Of a stretch of DNA of 6,128 nt, positions 1 through 5,936 are shown piece by piece. How positions within the stretch are numbered: the first letter of the stretch is position 1; each line of letters begins with the position of its first letter. The DNA is from Clostridia bacterium. GTDB taxonomy: Bacteria > Bacillota > Clostridia > DUPQ01. Under the pieces are notes generated by a model, which worked only from the letters and a program-made list of their open reading frames with translations, ran no database searches and had not been told where the DNA came from. A program made the translations under genes and the position numbers. The DNA lies in assembly GCA_030592355.1 (NCBI GenBank), contig JAUVJE010000145.1, positions 1 to 6,128 of the forward strand. Direction: 5' to 3'.

Positions 1-2073
1 GATAGCCACATTGGTATGTATCTGCAGCGGTGAAACAAACAATGCGCTCAAGCCTACTGATATGCCCAGCGCATTGGCAAGAATTGGTTTGGAAGTATAT
101 TTATAGGCCTTGTCCACTGCTTCGGATTTTGAAAATCCCTGTTTTCTGAACTCCATGAAAACCGATGTGAAATGAACTGCATAATCTATTCCCACACCGA
201 TGGTTATACTGAATATCGTTACGGTGAACACATTGAGGGATATTCCGGAATGCCCTAAGAAACCGTAAAGGGCCCAGACAGTAATGGCAATTGGAATAGT
301 GGTCATAATCACCGGGACTATCTTCCTGACTGATATAAACAGGAGCAGGATTATCAGTGCAAAGGCTATGAAAAGTGATTTGCCCTGGCTTTGCACCAGA
401 CTGTTTGTGAGGTCCCTCATCAGATAACCGGAGCCGGTAAGCCTAAATTCCATTTCTGGGTAATCCGCGGATAGTTTATCCACAGTTTCTTTAATCCCGT
501 CAAGTATTGAATTTTCAAATCCCGTGGGAAATACCATTATCCTGTAAACCTGTTCATTAACATTTACAAGGTTGCCTACTTTTGCCAGAATGGTAGGATC
601 AAGCGAGGCATATGGACTTGGGAATGTTGCATCAAGCCCCGGCGCATACTGCATGAACGCCGCCAATGCATCATATACGCTGACGGTTTTACCGACATAA
701 TCCAGTTCCTCTAATTCGCGCTGCAAAACCGGCATAATGGACAAGTTTCCGGGCATCAGCGGACTCTCCTTTGTCTTCACCGTCACAAATACGGGAACAC
801 TACCGTCATTCACCTCTAGAATCTTAGTGAAATTCTTATTAACGTCCGTACTCTTCTTGTATATCATAAGCTGGTTGAATTCAGTTTTTATTGATGAAAA
901 GCCCAGCCCCGCAACAACAAGTATCACCAGGACTATGATGACCGATGGAACGCCCCAGAGTTTCTTTATGTTCAGAATATCTTTCTTGACTTTCTCTTTT
1001 TTTACATTTATATCTATTTTCCCGCTTAAAACAACGGGCAGCACATACCATGTGGCAATACCCGCGAACGTGATGCCAATGGAAGCGAACAGCACAAGCT
1101 CCATTATCGCATTGCTGTTCATCGCAAGCAGGGCTACAAATCCGGCCACTGATGTGACTGTGGTAATTATCATGGGAATACCCACCATCTTCAGGGTTAG
1201 AGTAAGGCTATCGAGCCTGCTCTTCCCTTCTTTCCTGGCTTCCTGCACATGGGTTACAAAATGCAGGCCGTCAGCGCTGCCTATTACAATGGTGAATATG
1301 GGCGCCAGTATGGTTATGATGGACACCTCCGAACCAAACCACCCGATGGCGCCAAGCGTCCACAGTGCTCCGATACCCGCAGGCAGAACAGACATCAATG
1401 TTCCTTTGAATGATTTAATCCTCAGGAAAAAGACTAATAGTACCAGCAGTAACGCCAACGGAGGAATTATGGATAAAATCTGAAATAGATAACCCAATAT
1501 TTTCTGCTGCATATAAAGATCGCCCGATAAATAGTATATAAAATTGTTTTCCTGCAGATATTCCTCAATCTCTTTTATGGAACTGTTCTTGAAATCATCA
1601 GAGATAAATACCTGGAAAATTCCGTATGTTTTATTGTCCTTAAACACAACAGGCGCCAGTTTGCCCAGGTGATTGTAAAATTGCATTATCATGGGAATTT
1701 CAGTTTCAGAAACGTATTCAGCAGGAATGCTTATATCGCCTATCCCGAGGATTGCCGGTGCCGGCCCATTTATCTCTGTAACACCGGTTATACCGCTTAA
1801 ATATTTCTGCACGCCGCGGAACATAGAAAACCCGGCCATATCTAATTCCGGGGCATCGGTTTCAATCATTATAATCAGGCTTTCGGAAGAATCAAAATTT
1901 TCGTTCATGTAATCCATGTTGTCTTTGTATTCAGATTCCCTAGGCACAAAAACATCAAATCGCGAACTGATATTTATCCGGAGAATCCCGATAATTGCAA
2001 AAATATTAATTACAACCAATAAGATTAATAAAGGTTTTCTGTGTTTTGAAGCAAATTCCACGTACTTTTTCAT
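1..2073 (-). CDS. RND superfamily exporter (MMPL/COG1033-like), 3' end missing
   Basis: This is a large inner-membrane RND-type permease, expected to export a lipid or hydrophobic substrate using the proton gradient. The substrate cannot be read from the sequence. The frame is open for 691 codons and leaves the window, so the C-terminus is missing. Translation shows a first membrane helix at about residues 14-32, a large extracytoplasmic loop to about 200, helices at about 201-217, 225-245, 252-268, 298-318 and 325-348, then a seventh near 375-395 followed by a second loop and a second helix bundle. This is the duplicated RND layout. The helix-4 motif reads GSADGLHF with Asp268, and its counterpart in the second half reads GVGIDYAVHF with Asp630. 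These match the Asp(-Tyr) proton-relay positions of MMPL proteins. The start is ATG at 2073 with GAGGAGA 7 nt upstream. No periplasmic adaptor or outer-membrane partner is visible. The family call is firm and the role is open. Confidence 0.9.
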   Translation of the reverse strand, partial: MKKYVEFASKHRKPLLILLVVINIFAIIGILRINISSRFDVFVPRESEYKDNMDYMNENFDSSESLIIMIETDAPELDMAGFSMFRGVQKYLSGITGVTEINGPAPAILGIGDISIPAEYVSETEIPMIMQFYNHLGKLAPVVFKDNKTYGIFQVFISDDFKNSSIKEIEEYLQENNFIYYLSGDLYMQQKILGYLFQILSIIPPLALLLVLLVFFLRIKSFKGTLMSVLPAGIGALWTLGAIGWFGSEVSIITILAPIFTIVIGSADGLHFVTHVQEARKEGKSRLDSLTLTLKMVGIPMIITTVTSVAGFVALLAMNSNAIMELVLFASIGITFAGIATWYVLPVVLSGKIDINVKKEKVKKDILNIKKLWGVPSVIIVLVILVVAGLGFSSIKTEFNQLMIYKKSTDVNKNFTKILEVNDGSVPVFVTVKTKESPLMPGNLSIMPVLQRELEELDYVGKTVSVYDALAAFMQYAPGLDATFPSPYASLDPTILAKVGNLVNVNEQVYRIMVFPTGFENSILDGIKETVDKLSADYPEMEFRLTGSGYLMRDLTNSLVQSQGKSLFIAFALIILLLFISVRKIVPVIMTTIPIAITVWALYGFLGHSGISLNVFTVTIFSITIGVGIDYAVHFTSVFMEFRKQGFSKSEAVDKAYKYTSKPILANALGISVGLSALFVSPLQIHTNVAI

Positions 2074-2080
2074 TGTGTTA

Positions 2081-2087
2081 TCTCCTC
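2081..2087 (-). promoter_or_regulatory. Ribosome binding site of the RND exporter
   Basis: GAGGAGA on the minus strand lies 7 nt before the ATG at 2073. It fixes the exporter start and shows that the gene is translated independently of the GNAT genes upstream. Confidence 0.75.
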
Positions 2088-2120
2088 GACTTAACATTCG
2101 TACCTGACACTCAGTAGAAC

Positions 2121-2155
2121 GAATCTTAAATATGCCCGAGGCATATTTAAGATTC
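2121..2155. repeat. Perfect 16-bp inverted repeat with 3-nt spacer
   Basis: The left arm GAATCTTAAATATGCC (2121-2136) and the right arm (2140-2155) are exact reverse complements separated by CGA. The element sits about 10 nt after the stop of the GNAT fragment and 47 nt before the exporter start. On the minus strand, the direction of all genes here, it is followed by GTTCTACT and not by a T-run, so it is a poor intrinsic terminator in that direction. A T-rich stretch (AGTTTTGTTATT) follows it only on the plus strand. It could be a regulator's operator upstream of the exporter, an RNA hairpin or processing site between two transcription units, or a terminator that does not need a U-tract. The symmetry is certain and the role is not. 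Confidence 0.8.
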
Positions 2156-2165
2156 AGTTTTGTTA

Positions 2166-2268
2166 TTAGTGCGTTTCCCACCTGTACCTGCACTTCATCC
2201 GCTTGCCCTCCAGATACATTTCATTATCTTCAGGAAGCATGGCGATCTCCAATAATTCCACCTCCAGG
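2166..2268 (-). pseudogene. 3'-terminal fragment of a GNAT acetyltransferase paralogue
   Basis: The minus-strand frame ends with residues LLEIAMLPEDNEMYLEGKR followed by MKCRYRWETH and a TAA stop at 2166-2168. It matches residues 119-148 of the 158-residue GNAT at 2920-3396. At DNA level 2176-2268 aligns without gaps to 2951-3043, with 9 differences in 93 bp. Six are silent third-position changes and three change a residue (G to E, A to V, I to M). Homology stops near 2268. The same frame stays open further upstream and contains LYSFGYYG, which weakly recalls the GNAT 'LY..GF' motif, but I cannot align it securely. No start codon with a ribosome binding site yields a full GNAT domain, so the acetyl-CoA site is absent and this copy should not be a functional enzyme. 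The final residues also differ (WETH versus WDLQPGYLKGN). Confidence 0.8.
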
Positions 2269-2326
2269 ATATTCCCGGACCTGTCCCCATAATATCCGAA
2301 ACTGTATAGGCTTATGCCGGCTTTTC

Positions 2327-2917
2327 CTATAGATATTTTCTGACGATGAATTCTTTTTCCAGTTCCCTGTGCAATACAAACCCGCTCTTTTCATAAAGCG
2401 CCATCGGTCCGTTGTAATTCCTCTGGGTGTTATCGATATTTTTCTGCGGATAGGCTTCCACATAGTCATATCCATCAGATGCCGCATCCTCACAAACCCT
2501 TCCAAGCAACTTTGTAGCAATGCCCTTCCTTCGCATTTCGGGAGCGATTGTGTAGCAAGTAATTGATTTTATCTTTCTATCTTTTTCATCATCCCACAGG
2601 TCAGGTTTCTTTTTGGAATCAAGACGCTCATAGGCAGATTTGTCATTGGCATTGACCCATCCCATGACGACACCATCCACGTATGCCAGATAACCTTTAA
2701 GAATACCGTTTCTTATGAAATCCGCAGCGAGATTCCTGTTGTGCTCATGAATGTTTACCCCCGGTTTCTTCGCGCTTTTCTGATATTCGTCATTCCAATG
2801 GTAAAACACGCAGTAACATGCTGACCATTCCCTGTTGTCTGTAAAGGCCCTGTTATCAAAGAAATCAAGGTAATCAACGGTCAGGTCAGGCGTCAGTTTT
2901 TTTATAACAATATTCAT
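2327..2917 (-). CDS. GNAT family N-acetyltransferase (196 aa)
   Basis: This is a predicted cytosolic acetyl-CoA-dependent N-acetyltransferase with unknown acceptor. Motif A is visible at residues 121-138 (CYTIAPEMRRKGIATKLL), with the R-R-K-G-I-A pyrophosphate-binding loop at 129-134. The C-terminal motif is PMALYEKSGF at 171-180. The N-terminal part holds an unusual aromatic and cysteine cluster, WSACYCVFYHW (31-41), probably part of the acceptor side. I chose ATG at 2917 because AAGGAAA lies 6 nt before it and the protein then begins MNIVIKKLTP. The frame continues 17 codons further up, but those overlap the preceding GNAT gene and have no better site. The upstream gene stops at 2920, leaving 2 nt between them, so translation is probably coupled. 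The stop is TAG. The protein is not closely related to its 158-residue neighbour. It could modify a small molecule, an antibiotic or a protein. Confidence 0.88.
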   Translation of the reverse strand: MNIVIKKLTPDLTVDYLDFFDNRAFTDNREWSACYCVFYHWNDEYQKSAKKPGVNIHEHNRNLAADFIRNGILKGYLAYVDGVVMGWVNANDKSAYERLDSKKKPDLWDDEKDRKIKSITCYTIAPEMRRKGIATKLLGRVCEDAASDGYDYVEAYPQKNIDNTQRNYNGPMALYEKSGFVLHRELEKEFIVRKYL

Positions 2918-2919
2918 TA

Positions 2920-3396
2920 TCAGTTTCCTTTCAAATATCCGGGCTGCAAATCCCACCTGTACCTGCACTTAATCCGCTTGCCCTCTAGATACATCTCATT
3001 ATCTTCAGGAAGCATGGCAATCTCTAACAATTCCGCCCCTAGGTATTCGCAGGTTTTTCTGGATGCAATGTTCTCCGGGTCGCATGTGATAATAAGGTAG
3101 TCCAAGCCATGGGCTATCGCTGCTTCTTTTACCAAAAGGCATGCTTTGGATGCGTAGTGATGCCCCCTGTGCTCTTCATCCACCCCATAACCGATATTGC
3201 CGCCGTAATATGTATTGTCGTTGTGCTTTACCCGCAGATTTATACCGCCGGCCTTTATGTCGGTTCCGTGCAGCACTATATTGAATGTATAGCTTGGAAC
3301 ATAATTCTTAGCAGGTTCGGCAGGTGTTTTTTCTTTAATAACAAGGTCTATTTCTTTTCCTTCAATCCGGTCTATGTCTATAAATTGGAAAGCCAT
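2920..3396 (-). CDS. GNAT family N-acetyltransferase, RimJ/RimL-like (158 aa)
   Basis: This is a predicted acetyl-CoA-dependent acetyltransferase of the Acetyltransf_3 (RimL-like) type. Motif A spans about residues 66-85 (NIGYGVDEEHRGHHYASKAC). The loop reads R77-G-H-H-Y-A82, so the usual central glycine is histidine. I recall the same RGHHYA form in clostridial relatives, so this need not mean inactivity. The segment LIITCDPENIASRKTCEYLGAELLE (100-124, by position) is the motif B region, where N109 and the SRKTCEYLG stretch are typical. The ATG at 3396 has AAGGAGG 7 nt upstream, the best ribosome binding site in the window. The gene lies 38 nt after the methyltransferase stop and 2 nt before the 196-residue GNAT start. 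Its 3' end is duplicated at 2176-2268. The acceptor substrate is unknown. Confidence 0.9.
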   Translation of the reverse strand: MAFQFIDIDRIEGKEIDLVIKEKTPAEPAKNYVPSYTFNIVLHGTDIKAGGINLRVKHNDNTYYGGNIGYGVDEEHRGHHYASKACLLVKEAAIAHGLDYLIITCDPENIASRKTCEYLGAELLEIAMLPEDNEMYLEGKRIKCRYRWDLQPGYLKGN

Positions 3397-3403
3397 ATTT
3401 TAA

Positions 3404-3410
3404 CCTCCTT
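3404..3410 (-). promoter_or_regulatory. Ribosome binding site AAGGAGG of the 158-residue GNAT
   Basis: This is an AAGGAGG Shine-Dalgarno sequence on the minus strand, 7 nt before the ATG at 3396. It supports strong, independent initiation of this gene inside the gene run. Confidence 0.8.
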
Positions 3411-3434
3411 ATTTACCCAATACCCCCGTGCAGC

Positions 3435-3923
3435 TCATGCCTTGATTCTTTGATTGAATTTTTCCTGATACCACCTGGAAAACGGAAGCTTAACATGATT
3501 GGGAAGAGAATATACCTTCGTTCTGAAAGAAAGGAATATCCATTTGTGTTCCAAAAAGTTAAAAACAGCGGACAGATCCCAAAGCGGCGGTATCAGTATT
3601 GTTATGTGCCGTCCTATCCTTTTCAATTCTGAATAAAACATATCAGGGTCGTCAATATGCTCCACTGTGTGCGAACAAATTATATTTTCAAACTGCCTGT
3701 CTTCAAAGGGCAGGTTGTAAATATCATCAACCAGCGTGAAATTAGATACGTCTTTATGCTTTATAATATCGGCATTAATTCCCCCTCCGTCCGTTGAGCC
3801 GCAGCAAATGTTCAAATCCCATTTCCTGCTTTTCATGATTGAATTCTTAATGAGCGTGTAGCTCAGAACATTTGTGAGTTTTAAAATTACAATTATTAAA
3901 ATTGCCGCTATAATGAATCCCAT
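3435..3923 (-). CDS. Small membrane-anchored class I SAM-dependent methyltransferase (162 aa)
   Basis: This is a predicted S-adenosylmethionine-dependent methyltransferase of the Methyltransf_11 type, tethered to the membrane. Residues 2-20 (GFIIAAILIIVILKLTNVL) form one hydrophobic helix, followed by the basic stretch KNSIMKSRK, so the domain should face the cytosol. Motif I is LNICCGSTDGGGINADI (37-53). Acidic residues D66 and D67 follow, then LPFEDRQFENII and SHTVEHIDDPD (84-94), the usual post-motif pattern. The tail, rich in aromatic and basic residues (W129 to W151), may contact the acceptor. At 162 residues it is short, with little room for a separate substrate domain. The start is ATG at 3923 after a weak CAGGGA site. 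An ATG 7 nt further up is out of frame. The gene lies 58 nt after the preceding GNAT stop and may have its own promoter. The acceptor is unknown; a membrane lipid or envelope compound is plausible from the anchor only. Confidence 0.85.
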   Translation of the reverse strand: MGFIIAAILIIVILKLTNVLSYTLIKNSIMKSRKWDLNICCGSTDGGGINADIIKHKDVSNFTLVDDIYNLPFEDRQFENIICSHTVEHIDDPDMFYSELKRIGRHITILIPPLWDLSAVFNFLEHKWIFLSFRTKVYSLPNHVKLPFSRWYQEKFNQRIKA

Positions 3924-3964
3924 AAACCATCCCTGCCGTATTTTTTTTATAACCAGTTATCTTA

Positions 3965-3993
3965 ATTATACCTGCCAAAACCTATAATTTCAT
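3965..3993 (-). promoter_or_regulatory. Possible sigma-70 promoter before the methyltransferase gene
   Basis: On the minus strand ATGAAA (3993-3988, four of six matches to TTGACA) is followed after 17 nt by a perfect TATAAT (3970-3965). Transcription would start near 3958, giving a leader of about 35 nt before the ATG at 3923. The -35 box falls in the last codons of the preceding GNAT gene. The region is AT-rich, so a chance match is possible. Confidence 0.35.
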
Positions 3994-4473
3994 ATAGTAT
4001 GTGATTCTGTCCAGCCTTTTATCAAACCCGGCTTTTTCATAGGCTTTCTGCGCCGGTATATATGCATCTTCGTTCATTGTATCGACGACCGCCGCGGTCA
4101 TTCCCTCTTTTCTGAACTCCTCAAGTATGAATTTATACATTTTTGACCCAATGCCCTGCCCCTGGAAATCCGGGCTGACTGCATTGTTGCATATTATTCC
4201 CACTTTTCTTGTCCGGTCAAACCTGCAGGTGATATATCCTTTGTCTATTCCGTTGGCTGTGTATATAAAAGCCTTTTTATCAGAATCTCTTTGAAAGTAT
4301 GGTTCCATGGCATCGGCTTTTGCTTTTTGCCAACCGGGGAAAATATTATTGAATAATTCTTCGCCCAGAATCTGCTCGTATTCCCTATAGCCCTTTTCCC
4401 ACGCTTTTACGGCAATATCGGCACATACTATAAAATCATTCATTCCGGCAGGTGTTATGTTTCCGTTTTTCAT
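3982..4473 (-). CDS. GNAT family N-acetyltransferase coupled to the MttB-like gene (163 aa)
   Basis: This is a predicted acetyl-CoA-dependent N-acetyltransferase with a canonical motif A. NNAVSPDFQGQGIGSKMYKF covers residues 96-115, with the complete Q104-G-Q-G-I-G109 pyrophosphate loop. Motif B is AQKAYEKAGF (141-150). The length is typical for a single-domain GNAT. The ATG at 4473 begins 2 nt after the TGA of the MttB-like gene, and the ribosome binding site AGGGGG lies inside the last MttB codons, so the two are almost certainly co-translated. The stop is TAG. Context suggests, without proof, a role alongside amine or betaine metabolism, for example acetylating a demethylated amine product. 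It may equally be a passenger. It is not closely similar to the other two GNATs downstream. Confidence 0.9.
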   Translation of the reverse strand: MKNGNITPAGMNDFIVCADIAVKAWEKGYREYEQILGEELFNNIFPGWQKAKADAMEPYFQRDSDKKAFIYTANGIDKGYITCRFDRTRKVGIICNNAVSPDFQGQGIGSKMYKFILEEFRKEGMTAAVVDTMNEDAYIPAQKAYEKAGFDKRLDRITYYMKL

Positions 4474-4475
4474 GG

Positions 4476-5936
4476 TCAGCCCCCTATAACCGCATCCGCT
4501 TCTTTTAGTATTTCATCAATCTCTTTAATCTGGGCACTGTTCATGGTGCACTTATTCGGCGAGTTGTTTATCAGGTCTATGGCCTTTGCCTTCGCCCTGT
4601 CTATCATTGTCCCGGGATTCCTCAGGTATGACCCCGATGTCCTTCTGTCCAGCAGTTCGGGGAACCAGACCGACTTCTTATAGTATTCATATGTATGCTC
4701 GCTGGCGAGGTAATCAGCTCCCCTGGGAGCAGTATCCAGTATGTTCTGTATTCCCATTGCTTCGTCGGAAATATCTATGTCGTCTATCATATGCTGCAGA
4801 TAGTCCCTGAGTTCTATATCAAGCACCATTTGCACCGGGCTTACCGTATCAGATTGGGACAGCACCCCTCCCGCGCCAAAGAACCTGTCGCCCATCATTA
4901 CAGCGGTGGTCATGTCGATGCATTTTTCCATCATCGACTGTACACCGACTGTAGCCGCAGAGGTTGTGGGCGGTATGCCTCCTCTTGCGGGTAATCCAAA
5001 CATATAGTATCCCATGTCTTTGCCAAGCATCCTCCGTATATTGCTTTCAGGACCGGGCTGGCAGTGTATATTGGCTGTAAAGTCAAAGGTGTTGGTTGAT
5101 GAGCAGTAAGCCACGATATAGTCGTCCAGAGCCAGCGAGATGACGTTTGCACCTATGACCTCGGCAACTTCCTGAACCAGCGCTCCGACGGGTGTCACCG
5201 GGCTGCTTGCCCCGCTGACTGGCATGATTGTGATTTTTACCTCGTGCCCGAGCAGCTTTCTGCTCAGCATGGCGCCCTCTATGGTTTCCCTGCAGATTAT
5301 GAAGGGTGAATTTATCCATAATTTATGAAAACATATTTCTTGTCCGAGTTTGGCGGCTTTATCTGCATCACCTTCAACAACCGTCAGAATCCGATGAAAA
5401 TATGGTATTGTTTCAGCTGAAAACGGTGAAACCCTCCAAGGCTTTTCGCTGTTTTTCGCTATTGTGGCGAATGCGTGCAGGTCGGCGGTGTTTACATTCA
5501 CATCCTGCGGTATAATGCCCGGGTGGGTCCTGCCCACATCCATTGCGTCAAGCATCCGGTGGTATGCGGCCAAATCATCCCTTGTCGCAGGTCTCAGGGT
5601 ATTGTCTTCCGGCCTGCACCAGTAAGTTGCCTGCCCCGACATGAAGTAATCGATTTTTTTAGATATTATGTCCGGTTCTTTTAATTTTTCTTTTCTATAT
5701 GCTTTTATTCTGTCAACGGTATAGTCAAGCACTTTTTGGGGAATTGTCATTCTGCCGCCGTTGATTTCGCATCCAAAATCAGTCATGGCTTCGTTGAATT
5801 CCTCTGTGCCGTCAATCTTAAAACCGATTTTGCCCATAAGCTTGAGACCTTCGTTAAAAAATCGTTCGCCGTCTTTTTCCGTCAGTATAAGCTGCCTTCT
5901 TGTAATCAAGTTTCTAGTGGAATTATTACTGTCCAT
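4476..5936 (-). CDS. MttB superfamily corrinoid methyltransferase, non-pyrrolysine type (486 aa)
   Basis: Members of this family move a methyl group from a methylated amine to the Co(I) centre of a partner corrinoid protein. The length is usual for the family and the fold should be a TIM barrel. Recognisable stretches, numbered from the ATG, are IMPVSGASSPVTPVGALVQE (237-256) followed by VAEVIGANV, then GLPARGGIPPTTSAATVGVQ (314-333), and a glycine-rich GAGGVLSQSD around 355-363. True trimethylamine methyltransferases read an in-frame UAG as pyrrolysine. This reading frame has none, so it resembles MtgB, MtpB and MtcB, which use glycine betaine, proline betaine and carnitine. Which substrate applies here cannot be read. 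The start is ATG at 5936, 7 nt after GAGGGA. A TTG directly before it is possible but only 4 nt from that site. The start overlaps the upstream gene by 11 nt. No corrinoid protein, MtgA-type enzyme or RamA reactivase is visible in the window. Confidence 0.9.
   Translation of the reverse strand: MDSNNSTRNLITRRQLILTEKDGERFFNEGLKLMGKIGFKIDGTEEFNEAMTDFGCEINGGRMTIPQKVLDYTVDRIKAYRKEKLKEPDIISKKIDYFMSGQATYWCRPEDNTLRPATRDDLAAYHRMLDAMDVGRTHPGIIPQDVNVNTADLHAFATIAKNSEKPWRVSPFSAETIPYFHRILTVVEGDADKAAKLGQEICFHKLWINSPFIICRETIEGAMLSRKLLGHEVKITIMPVSGASSPVTPVGALVQEVAEVIGANVISLALDDYIVAYCSSTNTFDFTANIHCQPGPESNIRRMLGKDMGYYMFGLPARGGIPPTTSAATVGVQSMMEKCIDMTTAVMMGDRFFGAGGVLSQSDTVSPVQMVLDIELRDYLQHMIDDIDISDEAMGIQNILDTAPRGADYLASEHTYEYYKKSVWFPELLDRRTSGSYLRNPGTMIDRAKAKAIDLINNSPNKCTMNSAQIKEIDEILKEADAVIGG

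Noticed and set aside
737..1483. A 248-codon open frame on the plus strand
   Set aside because: It lies entirely opposite the RND exporter gene, whose minus-strand translation has clear RND motifs and helices. The plus-strand product is low-complexity Ser/Thr/Ile-rich and has no ribosome binding site of note.
2230..2520. A 96-codon minus-strand frame overlapping the end of the 196-residue GNAT and the relic
   Set aside because: It runs out of frame through the conserved GNAT C-terminus and through the relic, is rich in Arg and Trp, and shows no family signal.
2918..2968. A longer 213-residue version of the 196-residue GNAT starting at 2968
   Set aside because: The extra 17 codons overlap the end of the preceding GNAT gene, and the ATG at 2917 has the ribosome binding site AAGGAAA at proper spacing.
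3109..3453. A 114-codon plus-strand frame
   Set aside because: It is the antisense shadow of the 158-residue GNAT, which has a perfect ribosome binding site and GNAT motifs.
3949..3960. Short inverted repeat ATAAC-CA-GTTAT beside an A/T run
   Set aside because: The 5-bp stem with a 2-nt loop is too small for a terminator or a meaningful operator, and in the gene direction it is followed by A residues and not T residues.
4586..5319. Several plus- and minus-strand frames of 70-99 codons inside the MttB-like gene
   Set aside because: They sit in other frames of a well-supported 486-residue gene and give no recognisable protein.
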